Below are positions 52,695-62,346 of a DNA stretch of 64,000 nucleotides, piece by piece; the first letter of the stretch is position 1, and the number at the start of each line of letters is the position of its first letter. Source of the DNA: Ruminococcaceae bacterium BL-4 (lineage in GTDB: Bacteria; Bacillota; Clostridia; Oscillospirales; Acutalibacteraceae); assembly GCA_902809935.1 (NCBI GenBank), contig LR778134.1:1798001-1862000 (forward strand). The letters run 5' to 3'. The position numbers and the translations under genes were made by a program. The notes beneath the pieces were generated by a model. It worked only from the letters and a program-made list of their open reading frames with translations. It was not told the DNA's origin and searched no databases.

Positions 52695-55484
52695 ATGGAT
52701 TATAAGAGTACCTTGAATTTGCCTAAGACCAAATTCCCTATGCAGGCTGGATTGCCCAAAAGAGAACCTACCATGCTGCAGGAGTGGAATCAGGATCATA
52801 TTTATGAGAAAGTTATGAAGAAAAATGAGGGAAAACCCGTTTTTGTTCTGCATGACGGTCCTCCGTATGCAAATGGAGATATTCATTTGGGAACGGCACT
52901 CAATAAAGTTTTAAAAGACATTATTGTGCGTTATAAGAATATGTCAGGCTTTCAGGCGCCTTATGTTCCAGGCTGGGATACGCATGGTCTTCCGACAGAG
53001 TTGAAAGCGCGTAAAAAAGCTGGGGTCGGAAATTCCACGACAATTTCGAATTTGGAACTGCGCAAACTTTGCAGAGAATTTGCGCTTGGGTATCTGAATG
53101 ATCAAAGAAAAGAATTTCGGCGTTTAGGTGGAATCGGAGATTGGGAGCACCCCTATGTAACCCTTACTCATGATTTTGAAGCAAAACAGATTGAAATCTT
53201 TTCCAATATGGCGACAAAGGGATTAATTTACCGTGGATTAAAGCCTGTCTATTGGTGCCCGGAATGTAAGACTGCTTTGGCAGAAGCAGAGATTGAATAT
53301 GCAGAAGATCCTTGCGATTCTATTTTCGTAAAATTCCGTGTAATTGATGATAAAGGTCTTTTCACGGCAAAAGGCGCGGATATTTCTCACACTTATTTTG
53401 TGATCTGGACAACGACGACTTGGACTATTCCTGCAAATGAAGCAATCTGCCTTGGCCCGGATTTTGAATATTCTCTGATTCAGTGTGGAGAAGACTATTA
53501 TGTAATGGCTTCTGCTTTGTATGAAAATGTGATGGCACAGGCAGGACTTACAGATTATAAAGTAGTTGCTACTTTTAAGGGCAGTGACTTGGAACTTATT
53601 AAGACACAGCATCCGTTCCTTGACCGGGTTTCTCCGATTATTCTGGGCAATCATGTAACGCTCGAAAGTGGTACCGGATGTGTTCATACAGCTCCTGGCC
53701 ATGGTATTGATGACTATAATGTCTGCCAGAATTATCCCGATCTGCCGATCATTGTTCCAGTAGATGCAAATGGCTATTTGACGAGTGAAGCAGGCGAGCG
53801 CTTTGCCGGGCTTTCTACAAAAGAAGCAAATAAAGCGATTGCTGATTATTTGGTGGAGATTGGGGCAATGTTTGCAACACAGAAAATTATCCATCAGTAT
53901 CCGCATTGCTGGCGCTGCAAAAAGCCGGTTTTGTTCCGTGCAACAGAACAGTGGTTCTGCTCCGTTGATGCCATTAAAGATCAGGCTGTCGAGGAAATTA
54001 ATAAAGTAAAATGGATTCCTGAATGGGGCCGCGACCGTATCACCTCTATGGTTCGAGAGAGAAATGACTGGTGTATTTCTCGTCAGCGCCGCTGGGGCGT
54101 TCCAATTCCGATTTTTTATTGCAAAGATTGCGGGGAGCCGCTGATCAGCGCAGAAGCTATGAAGCGTGTTTCTGACCTATTCCGTGAAAAAGGCAGCGAC
54201 GCGTGGTACGAACTTTCCGCTGAGGAGATTTTGCCCGAAGGTACAAAGTGCGCAAAATGCGGCTGTGGAGAGTTTACAAAAGAAAGCGACATCATGGATG
54301 TCTGGTTTGATTCCGGAGTTACGCATGCAGCAGTAGCTGATCAGCGGCCGGAACTTCATTGGCCTGCCGACCTTTATCTGGAAGGTGCCGACCAGTATCG
54401 TGGCTGGTTCCAGTCTAGCCTTCTCACCAGTGTTGCATGGAGAGGAAAAGCTCCTTATAAAGCTGTTTGCACACATGGCTGGGTGGTAGATGGTGAAGGC
54501 CGTAAAATGAGTAAATCTCTTGGAAACGGCATCAATCCACAGGAGATTGTCGATCAATACGGCGCTGATATTCTTCGCCTGTGGGTTGCATCTTCTGATT
54601 ATCATGCGGATATTCGTATTTCAAAGGAAATTCTCAAGCAGCTTTCCGATGCTTACCGTAAGATTCGTAATACGGCACGCTTTATCCTTGGTAATTTGAG
54701 CGATTTCGATCCGGACCATGATATGGTTCCGATGAATGAGCTGGAAGATCTTGACCGCTGGGCACTGATTAAATTTGATGAACTGATTAAAAAGACGGTG
54801 GAAGGCTATGAAACATTAGAGTTCCATAATGCCTACCATGCAATTCATAATTTTTGTGTTGTAGATATGAGTAACTTCTATCTAGACGTATGTAAGGATC
54901 GCCTTTATACAGAAAAAGCGGAAAGTCATACGCGCCGTGCGGCGCAGACGGTCATGTTCCTGATTCTTAGCGGAATGACACGTTTGGTATCGCCTATTTT
55001 GGCATTTACCTCTGATGAAATCTGGCACAGCATGCCGCATCTTGCAAGTGAAGACGCCGACAATGTTGTACTCAATGAGTTCCCGCAGCCTTCTGGAATT
55101 AAAGTGGATGAAACATTCCTTGCAAAATGGGATCGAATTCATGAAATTCGTGACGATGTGAAAAAAGCTCTGGAACTTGCTCGAAAAGAGAAAGTGATCG
55201 GTTCTTCTTTGGATGCGAAAGTTCAGTTATTCTGTGACGGGGATTTATATGACTTTGTAAATGAACAGAAAAAAGAGCTTTTAACAGCATTGATTGTTTC
55301 TCAGTTGGAAACCGTGAAAGGCGGTTCCGGAGAGTTTACGGAGGTAACACTTCCGGGATTGAGCATTACGGTCAAACATGCCGAAGGTCAAAAATGTGCA
55401 CGTTGCTGGGTATATAGTGATGAGGTTGGCAAAAACGCAGATCATCCTGATCTTTGTGAGCGCTGTGCCCATGTGATTGGATAA
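52695..55484 (+). CDS. ileS: Isoleucyl-tRNA synthetase
   Basis: The 929-residue class I synthetase has the HIGH-type motif PPYANGDIHLGTALNKVLKD, an editing domain with TTTWTIPANEAI, the KMSKS loop (GRKMSKSLGN) and a C-terminal zinc site (CARCW...CERC). The length and the zinc finger match the bacterial type. The 66-nt leader is too short for a T-box. Confidence 0.98.
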   Translation: MDYKSTLNLPKTKFPMQAGLPKREPTMLQEWNQDHIYEKVMKKNEGKPVFVLHDGPPYANGDIHLGTALNKVLKDIIVRYKNMSGFQAPYVPGWDTHGLPTELKARKKAGVGNSTTISNLELRKLCREFALGYLNDQRKEFRRLGGIGDWEHPYVTLTHDFEAKQIEIFSNMATKGLIYRGLKPVYWCPECKTALAEAEIEYAEDPCDSIFVKFRVIDDKGLFTAKGADISHTYFVIWTTTTWTIPANEAICLGPDFEYSLIQCGEDYYVMASALYENVMAQAGLTDYKVVATFKGSDLELIKTQHPFLDRVSPIILGNHVTLESGTGCVHTAPGHGIDDYNVCQNYPDLPIIVPVDANGYLTSEAGERFAGLSTKEANKAIADYLVEIGAMFATQKIIHQYPHCWRCKKPVLFRATEQWFCSVDAIKDQAVEEINKVKWIPEWGRDRITSMVRERNDWCISRQRRWGVPIPIFYCKDCGEPLISAEAMKRVSDLFREKGSDAWYELSAEEILPEGTKCAKCGCGEFTKESDIMDVWFDSGVTHAAVADQRPELHWPADLYLEGADQYRGWFQSSLLTSVAWRGKAPYKAVCTHGWVVDGEGRKMSKSLGNGINPQEIVDQYGADILRLWVASSDYHADIRISKEILKQLSDAYRKIRNTARFILGNLSDFDPDHDMVPMNELEDLDRWALIKFDELIKKTVEGYETLEFHNAYHAIHNFCVVDMSNFYLDVCKDRLYTEKAESHTRRAAQTVMFLILSGMTRLVSPILAFTSDEIWHSMPHLASEDADNVVLNEFPQPSGIKVDETFLAKWDRIHEIRDDVKKALELARKEKVIGSSLDAKVQLFCDGDLYDFVNEQKKELLTALIVSQLETVKGGSGEFTEVTLPGLSITVKHAEGQKCARCWVYSDEVGKNADHPDLCERCAHVIG

Positions 55485-55496
55485 AGCAAATGATTA

Positions 55497-55533
55497 AAAA
55501 AGCGGGGCAGATAATTGCTGCTCCGCTTTTATT
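55497..55533 (+). terminator. Terminator after ileS
   Basis: AAAGCGGGGCAG and CTGCTCCGCTTT pair (one G-U) around a 7-nt loop, with flanking A and T tracts. Confidence 0.85.
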
Positions 55534-55557
55534 CTATAGAGAGACGGGTGAGACAAT

Positions 55558-56049
55558 ATGAGTTCTGCTTCGAAAGCCAAAAATAAAAGACCGCTGCTTT
55601 GTTTATTTGCTTTTGTGCTTGCAGGATTAGTAGCAGGGATCGATCAGTGGGTTAAATGGATAATTGTTGAGAATGTAAAACCGATTAAAAGCATCAATGT
55701 GATTCCTCACATCTTTTCCTTGTTTTATCTTGAAAATCGAGGGGCTGCTTTCAGCATTCTTGAAAACAAGCAGTTGTTTTTGATTCTATTTACTTCACTG
55801 CTTTGTGTCGTAATTATTGGAATGATCCTTTTTTATAAGTCGCAAAATGCATGGTCATGGGTTGCCTGCGTCCTCGTTTTGGGGGGAGGAATCGGAAATC
55901 TAATTGACCGAATCCGATTAGGATATGTGGTGGATTACTTAAAATTCAGCTTTTTCCCTCCGGTGTTTAATTTTGCGGATGTTTGTGTCGTTACTGGGGT
56001 AATTCTTTTCATAATTCATGTGCTCTTAGGGGAATATGCCCATAAATAA
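55558..56049 (+). CDS. lspA: Lipoprotein signal peptidase (signal peptidase II)
   Basis: The 163-residue membrane protease has four membrane helices and the two catalytic Asp residues in GNLIDRIRLGYVVDYL and FNFADVCVV. It removes signal peptides from prolipoproteins. It is separated from ileS by a terminator and followed by the pseudouridine synthase after 17 nt. Confidence 0.96.
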   Translation: MSSASKAKNKRPLLCLFAFVLAGLVAGIDQWVKWIIVENVKPIKSINVIPHIFSLFYLENRGAAFSILENKQLFLILFTSLLCVVIIGMILFYKSQNAWSWVACVLVLGGGIGNLIDRIRLGYVVDYLKFSFFPPVFNFADVCVVTGVILFIIHVLLGEYAHK

Positions 56050-56066
56050 TTTGAGAAGGCAGAAGT

Positions 56067-56999
56067 ATGATGGGAAAGAAAATTGAATTGGTTGTTGATC
56101 ATTCCGGAATAGGGCAGAGGCTTGATAAGTATTTAGGTAAAGCTGTTGAAGGACTCACAAGATCAGCTGCGGAAAAGTTAATTTTATCGGGAAATGTGAC
56201 ATGTAAAGGAGAATCACTTTCCAAAAAAGAGCTCCTCAAAGAAGGACAAACTCTAAGCCTTTTCATTCCAGACCCGGAGCCGCTCGATGTAAAGGCCGAA
56301 AATATTCCTTTAGAAATCGTCTATGAAGATGATGATTTGTTGGTTGTTAATAAACCAAAGGGAATGGTGGTGCATCCGGCACCCGGAAATTATGATGGAA
56401 CTTTGGTGAATGCACTTTTGGCGCATTGCGGAGATAGCCTTTCCGGAATCAATGGAGTGATTCGTCCCGGAATTGTTCATCGTATTGATAAAGATACCAG
56501 TGGATTATTAATTGTTGCAAAGAATGATTATTCTCATCGAAAATTGGCAGAGCAAATTAAAGTTCATAGCTTTACACGCTTATATGAGGCGGTCGTTCAT
56601 GGAAATCTGAAAGAAGATTCTGGCACGATTGACCAGCCGATTGGACGTCATCCAATCGAGAGAAAAAAGATGGCAGTTACACAAAAAAACTCAAGACCGG
56701 CGATTACGCATTATACTGTTTTAAAACGATATTCACAGTTTACACATGTTCGTTTGAAATTGGAAACAGGAAGGACTCATCAGATTCGTGTGCATATGGC
56801 TTATCTTGGTCATCCGGTAGCAGGAGATCCGCTTTATGGCCCAAAGCATCGGGTCCCAGGGCTTAATGGGCAGTGTCTGCATGCGCGGACGATTGGATTT
56901 ATTCATCCGAGAAGTGGAAAATATATGGAGTTTACTTCAGAATTGCCTCTTTATTTTAAGGAGTTTTTAAAAAAGCTGGAGAATTTATATGGAGCATGA
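56067..56999 (+). CDS. RluD-family 23S rRNA pseudouridine synthase
   Basis: A 310-residue protein with an N-terminal S4 domain (RLDKYLGKAVEGLTRSAAEKLILSGNV) and an RluA-type catalytic domain with the nucleophile Asp in HRIDKDTSGLLIVAK and the ETGRTHQIRVHMA block. Which uridine it modifies cannot be told from sequence alone; position after lspA matches RluD/YlyB relatives. It starts at ATG 56067 or 56070. Confidence 0.94.
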   Translation: MMGKKIELVVDHSGIGQRLDKYLGKAVEGLTRSAAEKLILSGNVTCKGESLSKKELLKEGQTLSLFIPDPEPLDVKAENIPLEIVYEDDDLLVVNKPKGMVVHPAPGNYDGTLVNALLAHCGDSLSGINGVIRPGIVHRIDKDTSGLLIVAKNDYSHRKLAEQIKVHSFTRLYEAVVHGNLKEDSGTIDQPIGRHPIERKKMAVTQKNSRPAITHYTVLKRYSQFTHVRLKLETGRTHQIRVHMAYLGHPVAGDPLYGPKHRVPGLNGQCLHARTIGFIHPRSGKYMEFTSELPLYFKEFLKKLENLYGA

Positions 57000-57336
57000 A
57001 AATTGGGAGATAGAAGTGCTGGTTGGGCTGGCAGCAATTTTGGCGGCAGTCTGTATCGGATTTAATTTATTCTTTGTCCCCGATGTCAGCCCGTCTGTTG
57101 TAGAGGTTGCGACAGATGTGCAGGACGTTTCAAGTGCTTATAATGGGAAAATTCATATAAATACAGCATCGGAATCTGCATTACAGGAATTAGATGGGAT
57201 AGGCCCTGCTTTAGCGAAGAGAATTGTAGAATATCGGGAAACACATGGAAAATTCACTTCGATAGAAGATTTGAAAAATGTGAGGGGAATCGGTGATCAG
57301 CTGTTTGATCAGATTCGTAACCAGATTGATTTATAG
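56989..57336 (+). CDS. ComEA-like helix-hairpin-helix protein
   Basis: A 115-residue protein with one N-terminal membrane helix (about 10-28) and a C-terminal double helix-hairpin-helix (HINTASESALQELDGIGPALAKRIVEYRETHGKFTSIEDLKNVRGIGDQLFDQI). It looks like a short ComEA, the DNA receptor of uptake machinery, without the usual SLBB domain. It overlaps the pseudouridine synthase gene by 11 bp. Whether competence genes exist in this organism cannot be seen here. Confidence 0.85.
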   Translation: MEHENWEIEVLVGLAAILAAVCIGFNLFFVPDVSPSVVEVATDVQDVSSAYNGKIHINTASESALQELDGIGPALAKRIVEYRETHGKFTSIEDLKNVRGIGDQLFDQIRNQIDL

Positions 57337-57340
57337 TTAT

Positions 57341-57380
57341 AAAAAAGGAACCAAGCTTTTTTTACGCTGGTTCCTTTTTT
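57341..57380. terminator. Bidirectional terminator between convergent genes
   Basis: AAAAAAGGAACCA and TGGTTCCTTTTTT pair around a 14-nt loop that can fold further. It lies between the ComEA-like gene and the convergent phosphofructokinase gene. Confidence 0.88.
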
Positions 57381-57416
57381 ATTTGCAATTGTATTTTATC
57401 CCTCAAATTTGAATGG

Positions 57417-58508
57417 TTATTTTTCAGGATGATCTCCAAAAGAAATTCCAATTTCACGTGCAGTGCGAATCACTTCGCTGTCTAATGGAACACGCTTTAA
57501 TTTTCCGGCTACTTCTGATAAGGGGACAGGAATAATTGCTCCATTTTGCAGGGCCACCATATTTCCAAACTTCTTTTCTGCAATCAAATTTGCAGCTGCA
57601 GTACCAAAGCGGGTGGAAAGGACACGGTCATAAGGACATGGACTGCCGCCGCGCTGAAAATGACCCGGTACCGTTACTCGAATTTCCTGGCCGGTCTTTT
57701 GACCAAGTCTTTCAGCAATTCGATAGCTAATGGAGGGATATTGAGTTTCAAGAGCTCTTGCAGCTTTGAGCTGCTTTTTGCTTAAAGCTGACTCTTCTTT
57801 TGAAATAGCACCTTCTGCTACAGCAAGAATAGAAAAGCGCTTGCCATTTTTATTACGCCGCTGGATCGTGTCAGCAATCTCGTCGATATCGTAGGGAATC
57901 TCCGGAATCAAAATCACGTCAGCACCGCCGGCTACTCCTGTATAAAGAGTAAGCCAGCCGACTTTATGACCCATAATTTCCACGATAAATACGCGTCCAT
58001 GAGAGGTTGCGGTGGTATGGATGCAATCTACAACATTAGTAGCAATATTCATGGCACTGTAAAATCCAAAAGTTATTTCGGTTCCCCAGATATCATTATC
58101 AATCGTTTTGGGCAGGGTTACAATATTAAGTCCTTCTTGACTCAGGAGATTTGCAGTTTTATGGGTTCCATTTCCGCCTAAAATCACAAGACAGTCCAGC
58201 TTGAGCTTCTTGTAATTTTCTTTCATGTTTTTTACTTTATCGACGCTGTCATCTTCTACGACTCGCATCATTTTAAAAGGCTGACGGCTGGTCCCAAGAA
58301 TTGTACCGCCTAGGGTTAGAATCCCGGAAAAATTTTCTGGATTCATTAACCGAGCATTTCCTTCGATTAGACCACGATATCCGTCTGCGATTCCGTAGAT
58401 TTCTACATGGCTGCCGAATCGGACATAAAGTGCTTTGGCAACTCCGCGGATTGCAGAATTAAGTCCTTGACAGTCGCCGCCACTCGTTAGAATACCTACA
58501 CGCAGCAA
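57417..58508 (-). CDS. 6-phosphofructokinase with mixed ATP/PPi signatures
   Basis: The 363-residue enzyme phosphorylates fructose-6-phosphate. The N-terminal GILTSGGDCQGLNSAIRG loop and the catalytic TIDND segment are intact. The phosphate-donor motif reads GGNGTHKT: Gly at the position that favours ATP but Asn in place of the preceding Asp. The following segment reads PKTIDND, with the Lys typical of PPi-dependent enzymes. Donor choice is therefore open. The start is TTG 58508; an in-frame stop lies three codons upstream. Confidence 0.9.
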   Translation of the reverse strand: MLRVGILTSGGDCQGLNSAIRGVAKALYVRFGSHVEIYGIADGYRGLIEGNARLMNPENFSGILTLGGTILGTSRQPFKMMRVVEDDSVDKVKNMKENYKKLKLDCLVILGGNGTHKTANLLSQEGLNIVTLPKTIDNDIWGTEITFGFYSAMNIATNVVDCIHTTATSHGRVFIVEIMGHKVGWLTLYTGVAGGADVILIPEIPYDIDEIADTIQRRNKNGKRFSILAVAEGAISKEESALSKKQLKAARALETQYPSISYRIAERLGQKTGQEIRVTVPGHFQRGGSPCPYDRVLSTRFGTAAANLIAEKKFGNMVALQNGAIIPVPLSEVAGKLKRVPLDSEVIRTAREIGISFGDHPEK

Positions 58509-58546
58509 AATAAATCACATCCTTTTAATTGAAAAATCAAATCATA

Positions 58547-60649
58547 TCAACGATCGAAATCAGGACTTAAAATTGGTTTCAAAGGCTGATTCCGATCAGG
58601 AATCTCCAACTTTGCGACAGCTTCCTGTGCCAGTCTACTGAATTCACGTTGACAATTGCAGGGGACTTTCCCACGCCGGTCGATATGATGATATTCTGTT
58701 GTGCTGGCCATCATTCTGGCATTGATATTATCATTTAACATTAGGTCAAGAATTCCAAATGCACGTTGTTTTAAACCTTCATCTTCAATTGGGAAGACTA
58801 ATTCTATACGGCGGTCAAGATTTCTGCTCATCCAGTCTGCGCTTCCCATATAAATTTTTGGAGTTCCACCGTTTTCAAAACGAAAGATCCGGCTGTGCTC
58901 GAGAAGCTGCCCAATAATGCTGATAACTTCAATATGCTCGCTGACTCCGGGCAGACCGGGAATCAAACAGCAAATTCCGCGTACGATCAGGCGAATCGGA
59001 ACTCCCGCCTGTGAAGCTTTATAAAGAAGAGAAATGATTTCGGGATCAACGAGAGAATTTACCTTTGCAGTGATGCCACAAGGAAGCCCGTCTTTGGCAT
59101 TTTGAGTTTCACGCTGAATCATAGATTCAAAAAATCCGCGCAGCTTGTTTGGCGCAACCAGCATTTTATTATATTCCGGAGGACGCGAATAGCCAGTCAA
59201 TACATTAAAAAGGCTGCTGGCGTCTGTTCCAAAGGGTTCCTTACAAGTAAAAACACCGATATCGGTATAAATTTTTGCGGTGGAATCATTATAATTTCCA
59301 GTTCCCATATGAACGTAGCGACGGATGCAGTCTTCGTCTCTGCGGACAACCAACAAAATTTTACAGTGCGTTTTAAGCCCTGCTAATCCATAAATGACGT
59401 GACAGCCCGCTTCCTCCAATTTTTTTGCCCAGAGAATATTATTTTCTTCATCGAAACGTGCTTTCAGTTCTACTAGAACGGTTACTTGTTTCCCGTTTTC
59501 AGCAGCACGAATCAGCGCTGCAATGATAGGAGAATGGCCACTGACTCGATAGAGGGTTTGTTTAATAGCAAGCACATTTTCATCTTCTGCGGCTTGACGT
59601 ACAAAATCGACGACGGTTTCAAAACTCTCATAAGGGTGGTGGACCATGCGATCTTTTTCTCTGATTGCATCAAAAATACTTTTATAGTTCCAAAAATCAG
59701 CAGGAGGATAAACTGGTATGATTGGTTTGAAACAATACCTCTCGAATCCGGGCAGATCTGCAAATTTAGAGAGAAATGTTAAATCCAATGGGCCTTGAAG
59801 TTCGTAGATATTATCTTTTCGGATATGAATCATTTCGAGCAGGAACGATTTCGTTTCCGGGTCGCATTTTTGTAAAAGCTCCAAACGAACTGGATTTCCA
59901 CGTTTCCGTTTCTTAATGGATTTTTGAATTTCTGCCAACAGATCTTCGGCGCCTTCGTCAATCTCAAGATCACTATTTCTGGTCATACGAAAAGGGCAGG
60001 CAGCACGAATATCACTTGCTTCAAACAATTCTTCCAATTTGTAAATGATTAAATTTTCGAGGAGAATAAATTCTCGGCTCCCGTTACGGGAAGGCAGTTC
60101 CAAGTAGCGAGAAAGAATAGAGGGAACCTGTACAACTGCAAAATAGGGCTTTCCATTTCCTTCAAGGCGAATTGCCACATTCAGACTTTTGTTGGCCAGA
60201 AGTGGAAATGGACGGCTGGGGTCAACGGCCAGTGGAGTTAATACAGGGAAAAGAACCTTTTCAAAATAGTTAGAGAGAAACGAAAGTTGTTCTTCATTCA
60301 TTTCATCTGGTGTGACAAATGAAATATTTAGTTTTTTTAGAGCCGGAATGATGGAACGATGCAGGCAGGAATATTGTTTTTCCATAAATTGGTGAATTTT
60401 GATATTAAGCTTTTCCAAAAGTTTTTGTGGGGTTAGTCCGCTTAAATCTTCTGCATGATATTTGCTGCGGACTTGCTCCATAACCCCTGCCACACGAACC
60501 ATAAAAAATTCATCGAGATTACTGGCTGTGATCGAAAGGAAACGAATACGTTCCATAATCGGATTCTCTTTTTTAAAAGCTTCTTCCAAAACCCGATAGT
60601 TAAAATCGACCCAGCTTAGTTCACGATTATAATAAGGCATCTTTTCCAT
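58547..60649 (-). CDS. ppk1: Polyphosphate kinase 1
   Basis: The 700-residue enzyme builds polyphosphate from ATP. The N-terminal domain opens with NRELSWVDFNYRVLEEA; the catalytic phosphohistidine lies in RRYVHMGTGNYND; the C-terminal PLD-like half ends with GSADWMSRNLDRRIE. ATG 60649 follows a GGAGG 13 nt upstream; a TTG at 60673 would extend it by 8 residues into the ppx stop. It is transcribed after the ppx-like gene. Confidence 0.96.
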   Translation of the reverse strand: MEKMPYYNRELSWVDFNYRVLEEAFKKENPIMERIRFLSITASNLDEFFMVRVAGVMEQVRSKYHAEDLSGLTPQKLLEKLNIKIHQFMEKQYSCLHRSIIPALKKLNISFVTPDEMNEEQLSFLSNYFEKVLFPVLTPLAVDPSRPFPLLANKSLNVAIRLEGNGKPYFAVVQVPSILSRYLELPSRNGSREFILLENLIIYKLEELFEASDIRAACPFRMTRNSDLEIDEGAEDLLAEIQKSIKKRKRGNPVRLELLQKCDPETKSFLLEMIHIRKDNIYELQGPLDLTFLSKFADLPGFERYCFKPIIPVYPPADFWNYKSIFDAIREKDRMVHHPYESFETVVDFVRQAAEDENVLAIKQTLYRVSGHSPIIAALIRAAENGKQVTVLVELKARFDEENNILWAKKLEEAGCHVIYGLAGLKTHCKILLVVRRDEDCIRRYVHMGTGNYNDSTAKIYTDIGVFTCKEPFGTDASSLFNVLTGYSRPPEYNKMLVAPNKLRGFFESMIQRETQNAKDGLPCGITAKVNSLVDPEIISLLYKASQAGVPIRLIVRGICCLIPGLPGVSEHIEVISIIGQLLEHSRIFRFENGGTPKIYMGSADWMSRNLDRRIELVFPIEDEGLKQRAFGILDLMLNDNINARMMASTTEYHHIDRRGKVPCNCQREFSRLAQEAVAKLEIPDRNQPLKPILSPDFDR

Positions 60650-60669
60650 AAAACGACTGCAGCCTCCAT

Positions 60670-62223
60670 TCAAATAAGCGTTTCTTTTACGATAAGAACC
60701 GGTTCAATTCCAAAGACATCCTGAAAAAATGGTGCGCATTGTTCGAATGCCCATCGTTCCAGATAAAAGTTGTCATTACAGAGAGCGGTTATAGCCATCT
60801 TTTCACCATTTGTTTTTACTTTGATATCCGTTGCTTTTTGCATATGGGATTTATCCAGCGCATTTGCCAGACGAAAGATAGCCGTCAGTTTGGAAATCAC
60901 GAGTTTTGTTTCTTCAGGAAGGCCCAAAAATTCAGGCTGTGAAAAATCTGGTGTATCAAATTCGCTAAAGCCTGCAATAAAAGCGGTAATCAGACGATCT
61001 TGACGAGTAATTCCGTAAATACTCAAGTCTTGTAAAAGGTGATAGGTGGCCCGTAAAGGGTGCTTTGCTGTTACGTAATGTCCGCAGTCGTGCAGGATAG
61101 CAGCGAGGTCTAAAAGTAACTTTTTATTGTTATCTAGGCCATGAAAAGCTTTAGTTTTATCAAAAATCTTTTCCGAGCATAAGCGTACAGCTTGAGTATG
61201 CTTGGGATTATAATCGAAATTTGCAGCTAATCGTTCGGCACATGAGATTGCATTTTGACGAATGTGCTGCGCGTAAAGATTTTTCATCTTGGGATAAAGT
61301 TGATCACGGAGAAGAGAATCCCATAGTTCTACTTTTGGACAGATAATATTTAAAGCTTTTGTGGAACGAATCAGCTTCATATAAATTGCAAGGGCAGAAT
61401 AGAGCGGTTCGGCCTCTTCTTGGGTAATCTGATACTGCATTGAAATTTGATCTGAAGTTAAGGAACGAATGGATTTGTAAAGCTTTTTAAAGCTTTTTAC
61501 CGGCAGCAGATAGCGTCCGTCATGGGCTTTAACGTTGCAAAGAGACGCGATCTGTTCAATTTCATTTCCAGTTAAAATCAAGTTGGTAATTTCTTCACCA
61601 CTAAGAGGGCGGATTGCATGATCAAGAGTGCTGTCTAAATATTCTTCCAAAACGGTATGGAAATCTTCCGTAAGATTTTGAATGCTGCCCAGCATATCAT
61701 GCAGTTTTAGAGCGCCGATAGGAATACTTTCAGAAGAAATCATGATTTCTCCATCATAGAGAGCTAGTCCGATTGTTCCGGAACCAATATAGGAGATCAG
61801 AGATTTGCCGGGTAAAAGATCAGGGGAATCTTTTAATACAGTGAGAATTTCAAAATAAATACGACTTTTTTCCTGATCGCCTTCCAGTACTTTTACGGAG
61901 AGATTATTATGGATTTTTAGTTGATCTAGGATATATGCCCGGTTTTCTGAATCCCGTAGGGCAGAGGTAGCAACTGTAGTACATTGTGTAATACCATATT
62001 CTTTTAAAAGAGAAGAAAAACCATTTAAAGCAGAAGAAAGTTCTCTTAAGCTTTCAAAAGAAATTTTTCCTTCAGTAAAGACTTCATGTCCGAGGTGAAT
62101 CGGATATTCCAAACGATCGAGATCTACAATTTTTCCCTTTTGCAGCTGTGCAATCCGCATTTTAAGCATGCTGGAGCCGATGTCGATAACAGCGGCACAT
62201 TTTCCGGCTCTTTTTTTATTCAT
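60670..62223 (-). CDS. Ppx/GppA-family phosphatase with HD domain
   Basis: A 517-residue protein with an N-terminal ASKHA-fold Ppx/GppA domain (AVIDIGSSMLKMRIAQ, then ISYIGSGTIGLALYDG) and a C-terminal HD-type domain (LLDLAAILHDCGHYV...KHPL). It is likely an exopolyphosphatase or guanosine pentaphosphatase. The canonical acidic/Gly-rich motifs are somewhat divergent (SYIGSGTIGL where a GGGS motif is common). It is adjacent to ppk1, giving a synthesis/degradation pair. ATG 62223 after AGGTG is preferred to GTG 62232. Confidence 0.9.
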   Translation of the reverse strand: MNKKRAGKCAAVIDIGSSMLKMRIAQLQKGKIVDLDRLEYPIHLGHEVFTEGKISFESLRELSSALNGFSSLLKEYGITQCTTVATSALRDSENRAYILDQLKIHNNLSVKVLEGDQEKSRIYFEILTVLKDSPDLLPGKSLISYIGSGTIGLALYDGEIMISSESIPIGALKLHDMLGSIQNLTEDFHTVLEEYLDSTLDHAIRPLSGEEITNLILTGNEIEQIASLCNVKAHDGRYLLPVKSFKKLYKSIRSLTSDQISMQYQITQEEAEPLYSALAIYMKLIRSTKALNIICPKVELWDSLLRDQLYPKMKNLYAQHIRQNAISCAERLAANFDYNPKHTQAVRLCSEKIFDKTKAFHGLDNNKKLLLDLAAILHDCGHYVTAKHPLRATYHLLQDLSIYGITRQDRLITAFIAGFSEFDTPDFSQPEFLGLPEETKLVISKLTAIFRLANALDKSHMQKATDIKVKTNGEKMAITALCNDNFYLERWAFEQCAPFFQDVFGIEPVLIVKETLI

Positions 62224-62317
62224 TCGATTCACACCTGATTTCTATTTTACGATAATAATATATTATAATTATATCAGACAATTATTCTTCCTACAAGGAA
62301 AGTACTTTTATATTTAA

Positions 62318-62345
62318 AAAAGGTCTGCAGAAATGCAGACCTTTT
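62318..62345 (-). terminator. Terminator of the second GntR/ABC operon
   Basis: AAAAGGTCTGCA and TGCAGACCTTTT pair perfectly with a 4-nt loop; on the minus strand the stem is followed by TTTAAATATA. Confidence 0.88.
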
Positions 62346-62346
62346 C

